Positions 43,333 through 53,430 of a stretch of DNA of 64,000 bases are shown here, piece by piece (position 1 is the first letter of the stretch; each line of letters opens with the position of its first letter). The stretch is taken from NCBI GenBank assembly GCA_947577185.1, contig CANPUE010000004.1, positions 93,688-157,687 of the forward strand, read 5' to 3'. This stretch comes from an uncultured Lachnospiraceae bacterium. Its GTDB lineage: Bacteria > Bacillota > Clostridia > Lachnospirales > Lachnospiraceae. The notes under the pieces were generated by a model. The model saw only the letters and a list, made by a program, of their open reading frames with translations. It did no database searches and had not been told where the DNA came from. The translations under genes were made by a program, and so were the position numbers.

Positions 43333-44715
43333 TCATTGTCTGACTGTGAGCTTCGGGTCCCAGACCACCAGATATCCCCGCTCGGCCGCCGCCTTTCCAA
43401 GTTCGAGACTCAGTTTCCGATACCCCTCTTCATCGCAGGAAACGGCGGTCACATCCGCCAGCTTCTGTTTTCCGGTTTCTTTATAAGGAACTCCTGTTAT
43501 TTTTTCAAAAGCAGGCTGTAATTCCCTGCAAACACGCATACAGCGGATATCCACCGCCGCACAGTCCTGGGATAACGCCGCCCTGTGCGTACTGCCGCCG
43601 CTGTATTCTTTGTGCAGTCCCAGATAGAGCCTGCTCCCGGATTCATCGTAGATCCCTGAGATGATCCTGTTTTTTCTGTCCAGAATTCTGCCTCCGATCA
43701 TCCCCGCTTCCTCACGCACCGCAAAGAGATCCGGCAGATATTCGATCTGGTAAAAACCAAGATGAAGCGCATGGGTGACCTTCACCTTCCATCCGCGGCT
43801 TTTACAAAAATCCGTGACTGCCGCCCTGCCGGCCTCATACGCATATGCCTTGCTCGCCGTATTTTCTGCCGTAGAGTCTGCATGGGCGCGCCAGTGATAA
43901 AGCACTTTTGGAACATGTGTTATCTTATTTTCCAGTTCACATGCAGGCAAAGAGGCAAGCAGAGTACCTGCCACTCTCAATACGAAGTCATAATCCTGTG
44001 CGCCGTCATATTGTCTGCGGAGTTTTAATTTTTTCATGAGTGCCGCTTCCGTCACCATAAAGTGGCAGATATAATTATTTGACAAAATTAAATCTAAATT
44101 GAATTTATATTTTTGATTTTTTTGCTGATAACAGCCATTTCCCAGATACTTGTCTTCATCAGAGTATACCATAACAGGCGTTTTACCAGCTTGCTGTCCG
44201 TCCCGGATCACACATGCCGTCTCATAAAGCGCATCCGCCGTAAGCAGATCATCATGATCCAGCAGTCCGATATAGTCCCCCTGTGCCGCCGCAATCGCCG
44301 CATTGGTGTTTTCCGAAATCCCCCTGTTTTCCGCCAGGGCAAGATAACGGATTCTCCTGTCCTCTTCCTGATAGGCTTTCACAATGTTTTCTACATGACG
44401 GCTCTCACTGGCATCCGCAATGATCAGTTCCCATTTCTCATAGCTTTGGCGCAGCACGGACTCTATCATTTCCCGCAGAAATTCCTCTTTGGTCTCATAA
44501 GCCGGCACGACAATGCTGAAGCGGCAGGAAAACTTCTCTCCCTCACTCCTTTGTACCGCCAGAGTCTCCGTTGGGATCTCCTGATACCTATCATCCCTTT
44601 TTCTCTCTTCTTCTATGCGCTCTTTCGCGGCATAATAAGTATGTATAATGCCGTTTTTGCGAAAGTAATGAATGGTTTTTTTCAAATTTGCGACGTTTAC
44701 TACTTTCCTGCCCAT
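43333..44715 (-). CDS. GT2 family glycosyltransferase with C-terminal extension
   Basis: 460 aa. A short basic N-terminal helix region (about 1-60) is followed by FSIVVPAYETKEEFL, LIIADASESRHVE, GLLDHDDLLTADAL, VYSDEDKYLG and DGAQDYDFVLRVAG (the acceptor-side ED/DYD motif), making a complete GT-A core (about 70-310). The C-terminal 120 residues are a second small domain (CDEEGYRKLSLELGKAAAERGYLV) of unknown role. It resembles the first half of the 665-aa neighbour. Acceptor unknown. Confidence 0.85.
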   Translation of the reverse strand: MGRKVVNVANLKKTIHYFRKNGIIHTYYAAKERIEEERKRDDRYQEIPTETLAVQRSEGEKFSCRFSIVVPAYETKEEFLREMIESVLRQSYEKWELIIADASESRHVENIVKAYQEEDRRIRYLALAENRGISENTNAAIAAAQGDYIGLLDHDDLLTADALYETACVIRDGQQAGKTPVMVYSDEDKYLGNGCYQQKNQKYKFNLDLILSNNYICHFMVTEAALMKKLKLRRQYDGAQDYDFVLRVAGTLLASLPACELENKITHVPKVLYHWRAHADSTAENTASKAYAYEAGRAAVTDFCKSRGWKVKVTHALHLGFYQIEYLPDLFAVREEAGMIGGRILDRKNRIISGIYDESGSRLYLGLHKEYSGGSTHRAALSQDCAAVDIRCMRVCRELQPAFEKITGVPYKETGKQKLADVTAVSCDEEGYRKLSLELGKAAAERGYLVVWDPKLTVRQ

Positions 44716-44797
44716 TTTTCCCTATAATATAGAATCGCCCTGATCAGGCAGGACGATTCTATTCTTTCTTATTTCTTTTTTACTTCCTGCAGATTTC

Positions 44798-46519
44798 CTA
44801 CAGATATGCTTTTAAGTCTTCCGTCAGCTGCGCCAGTTTCGCCTCCGCGTCCTCTAAACCGGTTCCCTTCACACCCATATAAAATTTGATCTTGGGTTCC
44901 GTTCCTGACGGACGTGCACAGCACCAGGAGTCATTTGTCAGGTCAAAATACAGTACATTGGACTGCGGAAGTCCTGTCTTTCCTTCCTCGCCTGTTTCCA
45001 GATCGACCTTTTTGTCTGTATCGTAGTCTCTGAATTCTTTTACCTTCAATTCGCCAAAGTTTTTGGGCGGGTTGCTTCTTAATTTATTCATGATTTCTTC
45101 GATCTGTTTCGCACCGTCGATTCCCTTCATGGTGATCGAATACTGGCTTTCTTTGAAGTAGCCGTATTTTTCATACAATGCGATCATCTGATCCCAGACA
45201 GTTTTGCCGTTCTTCTTACACCACGCCGCCATCTCGCACAGACACATAACGGCAACGACAGCGTCTTTATCTCTCGCATGTGTTCCTGCAAGACAGCCGT
45301 AGCTCTCTTCCAGACCAAACACATAGTTGTTGGAGCCTGACTGTTCAAACAGTTTGATCTGCTCACCGATAAACTTGAATCCTGTCAGCACTTCAATAAA
45401 TCTCACGTTATAGTCTTCCGCGATCGCACGCGCCATATTCGTTGTAACGATCGTCGTAACGAGTGCCGGATTTTCAGGCATTTTTCCGGTTGCCGTTCTT
45501 TCACGCAGAATATATTCTGCGATCAGCATACCCGACATATTTCCGGTAAATGGAACATACTCGCCGCTCTTAGTATCCAGCGCATAAATACCGAGTCTGT
45601 CCGCATCCGGATCTGTTGCCAGAACGATGTCCGCATTTTTTTCTTTTGCCAGCGCCAGCGCCAGTTTGAATGCTTTCGGGTCTTCCGGGTTCGGATAATC
45701 CAGCGTTGTAAAATCAGGATCGGGATTTTCCTGCTCCGGTACCACATAGACATTCTTAAAGCCGATCTCATCCAGAATTCTTCTGACAGGCAGATTTCCG
45801 GTTCCGTTAAATGGAGAGTATACGATCTTGATGTCATCGGCAACTTCTTTGATGATCTCCGGATGAATAATCTGTTTCTTTAATTCAACCATATATTTGT
45901 CATCGATCTCTTTTCCGATTACCTGATACAGCCCCGCTTTCACAGCCTCATCTTTGGACATTGTCTTCACATCATGATAATCTGTCACGTTATTTACTTC
46001 CGTGATGATCTCTTTATCCTTGGGTGCAGTCACCTGTGCGCCGTCTTCCCAATAGCACTTATATCCGTTATATTCCGGCGGATTGTGGCTTGCCGTAATC
46101 ACAATACCGGAGATACATCCCAATTCACGCAGTGCAAAAGACAATTCCGGAGTAGGTCTTAAAGAGTCAAATACATAAGCTTTGATCCCGTTTGCCGCCA
46201 GACAAAGCGCCGCCTCATCTGCAAATTCAGGTGATTTTCTCCTGGAATCATAGGCAATCGCCACGCCTTTTGCCTCTCCGCCCTGTTTCTTAATGTAATT
46301 CGCAAGTCCCTGTGTCGCTTTGCGCACCGTGTAAATATTCATACGGTTCGTTCCGGCACCGATCACGCCGCGCAGTCCGCCCGTACCAAATGCCAGTTCC
46401 TTGTAGAAACGGTCTTCGATCTCTTTCTCGTCGTCCTTTATGGCCTGCAGTTCTTTTTTTGTGCCCTCGTCAAAATAAGAATCTTCCAGCCAAAATTCAT
46501 ACTGCTCTTTGTAACCCAT
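44798..46519 (-). CDS. Phosphoglucomutase/phosphomannomutase family (phosphohexomutase)
   Basis: 573 aa from the ATG at 46519 with GGAGGG upstream. It interconverts hexose-1- and -6-phosphate and so supplies glucose-1-phosphate to RmlA. GTGGLRGVIGAGTNRMN, ITASHNPPEYNGYK (catalytic Ser), ATDPDADRLGI (metal loop), LEESYGCL and RPSGTEPKIKFYM are present and ordered. Length fits the clostridial PgcA type. It lies inside the glycan cluster between glycosyltransferase genes, so it is likely to be dedicated to it. Confidence 0.94.
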   Translation of the reverse strand: MGYKEQYEFWLEDSYFDEGTKKELQAIKDDEKEIEDRFYKELAFGTGGLRGVIGAGTNRMNIYTVRKATQGLANYIKKQGGEAKGVAIAYDSRRKSPEFADEAALCLAANGIKAYVFDSLRPTPELSFALRELGCISGIVITASHNPPEYNGYKCYWEDGAQVTAPKDKEIITEVNNVTDYHDVKTMSKDEAVKAGLYQVIGKEIDDKYMVELKKQIIHPEIIKEVADDIKIVYSPFNGTGNLPVRRILDEIGFKNVYVVPEQENPDPDFTTLDYPNPEDPKAFKLALALAKEKNADIVLATDPDADRLGIYALDTKSGEYVPFTGNMSGMLIAEYILRERTATGKMPENPALVTTIVTTNMARAIAEDYNVRFIEVLTGFKFIGEQIKLFEQSGSNNYVFGLEESYGCLAGTHARDKDAVVAVMCLCEMAAWCKKNGKTVWDQMIALYEKYGYFKESQYSITMKGIDGAKQIEEIMNKLRSNPPKNFGELKVKEFRDYDTDKKVDLETGEEGKTGLPQSNVLYFDLTNDSWCCARPSGTEPKIKFYMGVKGTGLEDAEAKLAQLTEDLKAYL

Positions 46520-46613
46520 CGTCTTACCCTCCATTTATTTTATCATTTATTCTGACATACAGTCCGCCGCCCCCGCGCCGCACTGCTTTTAAGATCAGTA
46601 CAAGTATACCATA

Positions 46614-48611
46614 TTATGGATTAATTTTCAAAGCAAAGTCGCTCCGATCCAGTGAGAAATTGGGATTGTAGTACGGGTCGCCCGCCTCCAGCTCTTCCCG
46701 CCATTTTTGACGAAACTGTTCCGCTTCCTTATTATATCGCTGCGCCTTTTCTCCGGAATCATCCAGCCCTCTCGATGCGGATTCGAAATGGTAGAGCTCT
46801 GCAAACGGCGTAAAGACATTCAGATATCCCGCCTTTCTAAGCCGCAGACAAAAATCCACATCATTCAGGGCAACTGCAAAGCTCTCATCGAGCCCGCCCA
46901 GTCTGTCATAAAGTTCCTTTTTCACCATGAGACAGGCGCCTGTTACCGCCGTCACATCCTGTGCATAGCACAGCCTGCCCATATAACCGAGGTTATTGCT
47001 GCTGACCCGGTAATGTGTATGCCCTGCCGTTCTGTGCGCACCGAGTCCGATCACAATGCCCGCATGCTGGATCGTCCTGTCCTCATAATAGAGTTTCAGT
47101 CCCACTGCACCGACATCTCCCCGCTGTGCATACATTAACAGTTCTTCCATCCAGTCTAATGTGATCACCTGCGTGTCATTGTTAAGCAGGATAATGTATT
47201 CTCCATCTGCTTTGGATACCCCGAAATTATTGATCCGGGAATAATGAAAGCCGCCTTCATATGTGACAATATGGATACGGGGATTTTCCCGCAGTTCCTC
47301 ATAGTATTTGAAGATCTCCTTTGTCTCGCTGTTATTCTCTACGATCATAATCTCATAATTGTCATAGGAGCTTCTCTCCAGAATAGAAGTAACGCACCGC
47401 CTCAGGTCTTCCACATGATCCTTATTGGGAATAACAATCGATATTTTTGGATTTCCGAGCACTTCATACTGGATCCGGAAAATTGTCTCAAACGCTTTTG
47501 TGGAAGAAATTTTGAAATTCTGATATCCCTGACTCCTCAGATGGTCAGCCACCGCGCCTTTGGCCGCGTCGATCGCGTATGTTTTGGCATTGATATCGGA
47601 AGCCACGCTGCCTTTATGGGAACGCCAGTAATACATCAGTTTCGGCACATGTACGACCCGCTCTGCCCTTGCCGTCAGACGCAAGATCATGTCATGATCC
47701 TGACTGCCGTCAAAACGGGAGCGGAACACTTCTGTTCCTTCAAGCAGTTTCCTGTCAAATACGCTGAAATGACAGATATAGTTGTTGGCACGCAGGTTAT
47801 CGATCGCAAAATCCGGCTTAAAATGCAGCGTAATCATCTGATCAATATTGTCCCCGTGGAAAGTAGCCTCGTCACAATAAACATAATCTGCCTGTTTCTC
47901 GCAGATCACTTTCATATATTCATACAAAACAGCCGGATGCAGGATGTCATCATGGTCGAACAGTCCGATGTATTCCCCCGTCGCCATTGCAAGACAGCGA
48001 TTGGTATTCCCGGAAATCCCTTCATTCTTCTCCAGCTTCTGATAGCGGATGCGGCGGCTGTCCTTTCTGACATATTCCTGGCAGATCTGTTCCACATAAC
48101 TGTGTTCCGCGTCGGAACCGTCCGCCAGACACAATTCCCAGTTTTCATAAGTCTGTGCAAATACGGATTCAACCGCCTGTCTGAGAAATTTCTCCGGCGT
48201 GTTATACAAAGGGATCAGGATACTGATCGTAATCTGTCTTGGAAATTTCTCATTCTTCTGTCTGGCCGCTTCTTCCGGTGTCGGGAAAGAAGCTGTTCCA
48301 TGCTGTGCTTTGGCCCTCTGCTCAATCCGCTTCGCGTCAAGCTTTCTAAGAACGCCTTTCACATTTCCGTAGCGGCTGATCCGTTCTTTTGTGCGCCGCA
48401 TCCAATGTATCACGACCCGGAATGGTTTCGACAGCCTCCAGAAGACAGTACTTTTAATCTGATTTAACTTTTGCTCCAACTCTGTAACCTGCGCCTCTGA
48501 CTGTGCAAGCTTACTGGCCAGAACACGGCTTTTTTGGCGTTCCCGCTCGTATGCCTCCTTATAATAACGCATGGTTTCCTCGCGATTTTCCGCCTCAAAA
48601 TTTTCTCCCAT
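46614..48611 (-). CDS. Two-domain GT2 glycosyltransferase with coiled-coil N-terminus
   Basis: 665 aa. A coiled coil (about 10-60, YYKEAYERERQKSRVLASKL) is followed by a first GT-A domain (about 125-335: ISILIPLYNTPEKFL, GLFDHDDILHPAV, SQDHDMILRL) and a second (about 395-620: ISIVIPNKDHVEDL, MIVENNSETKE, LLNNDTQVI, FAVALNDVDFCLRL). Such bifunctional proteins can add two different linkages. The N-terminal pattern is shared with the 784-aa neighbour (ERERQK / EKEREKR), suggesting both dock on the same partner. The start follows GGAGGAAAAAGC. Confidence 0.88.
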   Translation of the reverse strand: MGENFEAENREETMRYYKEAYERERQKSRVLASKLAQSEAQVTELEQKLNQIKSTVFWRLSKPFRVVIHWMRRTKERISRYGNVKGVLRKLDAKRIEQRAKAQHGTASFPTPEEAARQKNEKFPRQITISILIPLYNTPEKFLRQAVESVFAQTYENWELCLADGSDAEHSYVEQICQEYVRKDSRRIRYQKLEKNEGISGNTNRCLAMATGEYIGLFDHDDILHPAVLYEYMKVICEKQADYVYCDEATFHGDNIDQMITLHFKPDFAIDNLRANNYICHFSVFDRKLLEGTEVFRSRFDGSQDHDMILRLTARAERVVHVPKLMYYWRSHKGSVASDINAKTYAIDAAKGAVADHLRSQGYQNFKISSTKAFETIFRIQYEVLGNPKISIVIPNKDHVEDLRRCVTSILERSSYDNYEIMIVENNSETKEIFKYYEELRENPRIHIVTYEGGFHYSRINNFGVSKADGEYIILLNNDTQVITLDWMEELLMYAQRGDVGAVGLKLYYEDRTIQHAGIVIGLGAHRTAGHTHYRVSSNNLGYMGRLCYAQDVTAVTGACLMVKKELYDRLGGLDESFAVALNDVDFCLRLRKAGYLNVFTPFAELYHFESASRGLDDSGEKAQRYNKEAEQFRQKWREELEAGDPYYNPNFSLDRSDFALKINP

Positions 48612-48657
48612 ATCTGCTTTTTCCTCCAGGGTACCTATGTCATAAATATTATTATTA

Positions 48658-48687
48658 AATTTACAGTTAACTTTTCATTCATATCAA
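48658..48687 (-). promoter_or_regulatory. Possible promoter for the two-domain glycosyltransferase
   Basis: TTGATA (48682-48687) and TAAATT (48658-48663) have 18-bp spacing on the minus strand. The 284-bp gap here is AT-rich and holds no convincing gene. Confidence 0.35.
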
Positions 48688-48895
48688 CTCAAATGCCGTT
48701 ATTTAATAATCTCTGTAATTTTATTGTCTGTTCTTTCAGCATTTTCAGTAACGTATGTCATTCATTTTGGAAGTCCTTTCCTTTCATGGAAAATGGTCTC
48801 CCGTTTTTCTTCTCTGTTTTCTGCCATTTTTCTGTCATTTTTTCATTCATCTCATCAAATTTATTGAATGAATAACAATCCGTATCTTATTCTGC

Positions 48896-51250
48896 TTATC
48901 GGACCGTTATTTTTTTGTCTGACCACGTTAAAAAACTCTTTTTCGTATCAGAATCAATCGCGATCATGCCAATTGACCACTTTCCTGCGTGCAGCTTTTC
49001 CGTCTCGATGCGAACTGCAAATCCGGCGAGGGAAATATCGACTTCTTCGGTCAAAATCGCCTCTACATCCCTGCGTGACCAGGGGCATGGCTCCATCCGG
49101 TAAAAAGTATCTTCGTCCCGCTGTAGCACAAGGTTTCTGACATATTTGGCATTGTCCTCCCCGGGTACATATGCCCACCCCATAATCCATATCAGATCCG
49201 GTTCTTCCCGGTGGATCTTATGCTGGGGTTCCGCCCTGTCAATTGTCAGTTTCAGTACATTTTCCTGCATATTTGCAAGTTTACTTGCATTTTCGACACA
49301 AATTTCCGTCACTTTTTGATTCGTTTCATAATCATATTTAAAATTGCATGCATAATGTGAGGCATTGTCGATGAGATCCTTATGGTAAAAGAAATCTGCG
49401 CCTTTCATTGCCGGATGCATGTCATACAAATTCTCTTTTTCCCGTAGCAGTCTTTCCCATTTTCCCTCATCCACTTCATCCAGCCCTCTGCTGAGAGACT
49501 CATGGTGGTACAATACGGCGTCATTGCACAGTACATTGTAATATCCTGCCTCGATCAGCTTAAAGCAAAAGTCCACATCATTATAGGCAACCTTCATCTT
49601 CTCATTCATACCGCCTGCTTCTGTGAATTTTTCCTTTTCCACAAGCAGGCAGGCCGCCGTGACGCCGATCATATCATAAGTGACCTGATTGTGTCCGTAA
49701 TAATAATTTCTGTCATCCGGAAAGGTGATCAGCTTATGCGACGGACCGATGTCCAGGTTGGTGATCCCGGCATGCTGAATATTCTCCGTATCTGCATACC
49801 ACAATTTCGCCCCTACCGCCCCTGTATGAGGCTGAACCGCCTGTCCGGCCATGATCCGCAGCCAGTCTTTCTGGATGATTTCAATGTCATCATTGAGAAA
49901 CAGCAGAAGATCTCCTTTCGCCTTCGAAGCGCCAAGATTGCACATCGCAGAGAAATTAAACTCCATCGGCTCATACAGATAAAGAAATCCATATTCCTTC
50001 TGCAAGGCCTCCATACGGCTCTTATTCTCCTCATTGCTGCCATTGTCCACTACGATCCACTCATAACACACATAATCTGTCTTTTCCCGAAAAGAGGAGA
50101 GACAGTTCTCGAGCACCTGGGGATGGTCTTTGGAGGGAATGACGACCGACACCATGCCTTTGTGTTCCGGCACCTCATATGCCACATGGTAAATATCCGG
50201 ATAAAGCCCCGGCTCCAAGTGCGCTTTCATCCCCCTTCTCTGGAGAGCAGATTCCCGCACGCAAAGGCAGGAAGCGCCCGCCCCTGTCAGATCACGTCCC
50301 TGTTCCAGTTCCTCTGCCAGCAGCGCCTCCACTGTCTCCAGCACATCCCTGCCTTCCCGGCGGGCCTGCAGGATCCGCTCCTCTCCTGCCGCATCCGGCA
50401 CGAAACGATTGTGGAACAGTACCTCATCAAGATGCAGAATCTGTGAGCCGGATGGCCGCACCTTCTCTTCCAGACGGAGACATAAGTCATAAAAATCAGC
50501 AGGAGAGCCGTTTTCATAGCATTCCTGCCCTAAAATCTCGTTGTATAACGATTGTTTTGTTATGATCATATGTCCCATATAGCAAAAGGACAGCATCGTA
50601 TCCGGCGACCATCCCGGCTTATACCACGGACACATTCTGTTTCCCAGGTCTTCCCAGAAATAATCTTCATCCGCATATGCCAAAAGGCAATTTTTATGAT
50701 TATTAAACCAATATTTAACTTTTTCGATTGTCTCTGCATCCAAAATTCCATGTCCACAGACGATCAGGCAAAGGTCTGATTGTTCCAACTCTATTGTCCG
50801 GAAGCCGTCAATGGCTGTTCCGTTTTCAATAACAGCCGTTTCATCATGTGATGCGATCCATTGGAGGTAGGGATGCTTCTGCCGGAAGACTTCTTCCCGA
50901 TATTCACGGACACAATCTGCCATACTTCTGCCTGCTAGAATATCCTCATACAGTCTGGCACACACATCACCGTTTCCGCCGTCTGCCCGAACTTCGCCGC
51001 CCGTTTCCGGTTTGCGGGAAACGCGCCTCCCCGCATCTTTTATCCGGGAGAGCGCCGCATGATAACATTTTCTGGGCGCCTTTGAGAGTCTCCAGAACGC
51101 ATTGTTCTCGATCCCGCCGATACGCAGCAGCAGTTCCGCCTTCTGCGCTTCACTCTGCTCAAGCGCTCCGGCCAGCGCAATTCTCTTTTCTCTTTCTTTT
51201 TCATAGACTGCCTGATAATAAGCCGCCCAATCATAGCCTTTTTTTTCCAA
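48896..51250 (-). CDS. Two-domain GT2-like glycosyltransferase, N-terminal domain degenerate
   Basis: 784 aa with a TTG start behind GAGAGGG; no in-frame ATG is available upstream. A coiled coil (about 10-55, AVYEKEREKRIALAGALEQS) is followed by a GT-like region (about 115-345) that keeps AYADEDYFWEDL and PGWSPDTMLSFCY but lacks the nucleotide-binding start, so it is probably inactive. A full GT-A domain (about 365-610) has MVSVVIPSKDHPQVL, WIVVDNGSNEENK, LFLNDDIEII and VAYNDVDFCFKL. The C-terminal 150 residues contain a beta-rich domain (IMGWAYVPGEDNAKYVRNLV) of the kind often found in Lachnospiraceae surface-glycan proteins. Confidence 0.82.
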   Translation of the reverse strand: MEKKGYDWAAYYQAVYEKEREKRIALAGALEQSEAQKAELLLRIGGIENNAFWRLSKAPRKCYHAALSRIKDAGRRVSRKPETGGEVRADGGNGDVCARLYEDILAGRSMADCVREYREEVFRQKHPYLQWIASHDETAVIENGTAIDGFRTIELEQSDLCLIVCGHGILDAETIEKVKYWFNNHKNCLLAYADEDYFWEDLGNRMCPWYKPGWSPDTMLSFCYMGHMIITKQSLYNEILGQECYENGSPADFYDLCLRLEEKVRPSGSQILHLDEVLFHNRFVPDAAGEERILQARREGRDVLETVEALLAEELEQGRDLTGAGASCLCVRESALQRRGMKAHLEPGLYPDIYHVAYEVPEHKGMVSVVIPSKDHPQVLENCLSSFREKTDYVCYEWIVVDNGSNEENKSRMEALQKEYGFLYLYEPMEFNFSAMCNLGASKAKGDLLLFLNDDIEIIQKDWLRIMAGQAVQPHTGAVGAKLWYADTENIQHAGITNLDIGPSHKLITFPDDRNYYYGHNQVTYDMIGVTAACLLVEKEKFTEAGGMNEKMKVAYNDVDFCFKLIEAGYYNVLCNDAVLYHHESLSRGLDEVDEGKWERLLREKENLYDMHPAMKGADFFYHKDLIDNASHYACNFKYDYETNQKVTEICVENASKLANMQENVLKLTIDRAEPQHKIHREEPDLIWIMGWAYVPGEDNAKYVRNLVLQRDEDTFYRMEPCPWSRRDVEAILTEEVDISLAGFAVRIETEKLHAGKWSIGMIAIDSDTKKSFLTWSDKKITVR

Positions 51251-51297
51251 TGCCTCTGCCCTCTCTTCTGCCGCAGATCAGTCTCATTTTTCTCTGT

Positions 51298-53421
51298 CTA
51301 AAATAAACCCTTCTTTTTCTTCATGCGCCCGATCGTTTCCTTCGGCATTCTCGTTACCTGCATGAACACTTTCAAAATATTCTCTGACTTCTGCTCAAAT
51401 CCCGACAGGGTCAGCGTAAAATTCGGGTCTTCTGTCTCAAAGGCAAAGACACCGTCCCCCACTCGGAATCCATTCGTGGAGAACATTTTGTTCTTAAAAG
51501 CAACCGGCGTATCGTTCCATTTGAGCTGCCGGAGACTGACAATGCAGGTATCACTGCATGGATCAATGCGGACCGCCAGCCTTCCGTTTTCTACCAACAG
51601 CTGCAGCTCCTTCTCTTCCTGGAACGTCTCTTCCAGAAAATAGGAATCCTGTTCATGAAAGCCGTCCCCCGTATCTTCGTAAATCTGCGTTTTTCCCTTC
51701 TGCTTCTCCGCAGGCGGTACCATGGAAAACTCCGACAGGCTGTAAACCGGCTGACCGATCGCTTCACGGATCTCTCCCATGGACATTCTTTTACCCGTCA
51801 CATACTTTTGGAAAGCCGCCTCCTGCTGTCTGTACTGCGCCGCATCCAGCTCGGTAATTTCCAGTTTTTTCAATATTAAATCCAGATCTAATTTATTTCT
51901 CTTTTCATTTTCCAATAAATAACAGTAGATTGCTCTAAATGCGATCTCCTTTACTTCCATCTGTTTAGCAAAGGTCCACTCATAATCAATCAGGTATCCC
52001 TGCCCGTCGGCCGAGATCAGGATGTTCGCAAAAATCAGATCATAATCGGTAATCGGCATTTCCTGACGATAGGAAATGCAGGCAAGATATTTATCAAATA
52101 ACAGTTGAAATCCTTCCATATCATTCTTTTCGAGGTAAGCATCCAGAAGTTCCTCCATCGTTTTTCCTTCCAGATATTCAAAGACTGCATAGAGATCGCC
52201 TGCAGCGTCCCCGGAACCGTCTTCTCTCACCAGTTCGCATCGGTTGACCTGAAGGTTACCGCCATCGAAACGTTCGCTCAGTTTCTCATAGGCACAATAC
52301 ATCTGCTCAATATGTTCCTTTGCCGCATCAGATAACGGATGCTTTTCTATCTGTTTTACGATGGCTCCGTCTATCTTCCGATGCGTCAGACAGGTTTTGA
52401 TCTTAAATTCATCCGCCCTGTCATTGGAATATTTCGCATATTTTACCGGCAGTTCGGAACCCAATACCATCACATAGGAATTGGCAAACAGCGGATACTG
52501 TCCTTCTCTGATCAAGGTATCATAGACCAGTTTTTCATCAAACAACTGCAGTCTCTCTCTGTCAAAATTGCGGAGATTGGAAGACAATTCCCCTCTTCTT
52601 GGCAGTCTCTCGTCAGAATACAGACAGGTCATAAACTTATAATCCGGATAGGGATAATACATCGCAATCTCCGAAAATCCGCATCGTTTCGCGATCTGGA
52701 TCAGTCCCTTTCTGGTAAACGTCCGGATAACGCCGCCGTCCGGATAATCCTCCAGACTGCTGAACCAGGTGCCGAGATGGTCCTCCTTACAGCCTGCCCA
52801 ATATTTCAGTCCCAGTTTATTTTCAATCGCAATCACAATATGACCGTCTTTTTTTCGGTGTTTTTCCAGAATCTTTAAGAAATCTTCATACGGCGTCTTT
52901 GATTGAATATAAGCCTTGCCATATTCCAATACGCCGATCAGACAAATATAGTCATAATCAGCCGGCAGATCCGGCTCAATATCCTGAAAATTGCCGACAT
53001 GAATCGTAACATTTTCATCATCCATATGACGATATGCATTGATCAGACTCCGCTTCTTTGACAGGTCAATGCAGGTCACCTCTCCGGCTTTTCGCGCCAG
53101 TGCGCCTGTGACCGCACCACAGCCGGAACCTACTTCCAGCACTTTCATGCTTTTATCGATCGGAAGCCATTCGACAATGTTCTCCCTAAGCGGCGAGAGA
53201 TGATACAGAATGGGCCAGCTTCTTCTCTCCTCAATGAGACGCGGATATTCCACCTGTGCATAATCTTTGGCAATGGAAAGCAGTTCGTCCTCCACGTCAC
53301 CGTCACAATAGTAGTCCTGGCCTGGATAATGCTTTAAATTCAGTTTGATCTTTCCGATTTCTTCTATTATAGTTTCGCTGATTGTTTCGTTGATCGTTTC
53401 ATCCACACGGTTGCTGCCCAT
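51298..53421 (-). CDS. Methyltransferase-kinase fusion resembling chain-capping WbdD
   Basis: 707 aa. The SAM-methyltransferase domain (about 60-270) has MKVLEVGSGCGAVTGALA and YICLIGVLEYGKAY. A kinase-like phosphotransferase region follows (about 370-515) with AVFEYLEGKTMEELL, PITDYDLIFANILIS (catalytic loop, D..N) and GYLIDYEWTF (metal-binding DxEW/DFG equivalent). A C-terminal beta-rich region ends the protein. In E. coli O9a the capping enzyme WbdD has the same order (methyltransferase then kinase) and works with Wzm/Wzt. Here it lies 9 bp after the Wzt-like gene. It probably phosphorylates and methylates the glycan end. Substrate is inferred. Confidence 0.7.
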   Translation of the reverse strand: MGSNRVDETINETISETIIEEIGKIKLNLKHYPGQDYYCDGDVEDELLSIAKDYAQVEYPRLIEERRSWPILYHLSPLRENIVEWLPIDKSMKVLEVGSGCGAVTGALARKAGEVTCIDLSKKRSLINAYRHMDDENVTIHVGNFQDIEPDLPADYDYICLIGVLEYGKAYIQSKTPYEDFLKILEKHRKKDGHIVIAIENKLGLKYWAGCKEDHLGTWFSSLEDYPDGGVIRTFTRKGLIQIAKRCGFSEIAMYYPYPDYKFMTCLYSDERLPRRGELSSNLRNFDRERLQLFDEKLVYDTLIREGQYPLFANSYVMVLGSELPVKYAKYSNDRADEFKIKTCLTHRKIDGAIVKQIEKHPLSDAAKEHIEQMYCAYEKLSERFDGGNLQVNRCELVREDGSGDAAGDLYAVFEYLEGKTMEELLDAYLEKNDMEGFQLLFDKYLACISYRQEMPITDYDLIFANILISADGQGYLIDYEWTFAKQMEVKEIAFRAIYCYLLENEKRNKLDLDLILKKLEITELDAAQYRQQEAAFQKYVTGKRMSMGEIREAIGQPVYSLSEFSMVPPAEKQKGKTQIYEDTGDGFHEQDSYFLEETFQEEKELQLLVENGRLAVRIDPCSDTCIVSLRQLKWNDTPVAFKNKMFSTNGFRVGDGVFAFETEDPNFTLTLSGFEQKSENILKVFMQVTRMPKETIGRMKKKKGLF

Positions 53422-53430
53422 AAAAAACCC

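Noticed and set aside
47244-48467. 407-aa plus-strand ORF opposite a glycosyltransferase
   Set aside because: It is antisense to the well-supported two-domain GT2 gene. Its length comes from codon bias in the opposite frame.
48612-48895. Possible small gene of about 30 aa in the gap before the two-domain glycosyltransferase
   Set aside because: Only a Lys-rich low-complexity ORF without a ribosome site was found.
49502-50446. 314-aa plus-strand ORF opposite the 784-aa glycosyltransferase
   Set aside because: Antisense shadow with no domain signature or promoter.
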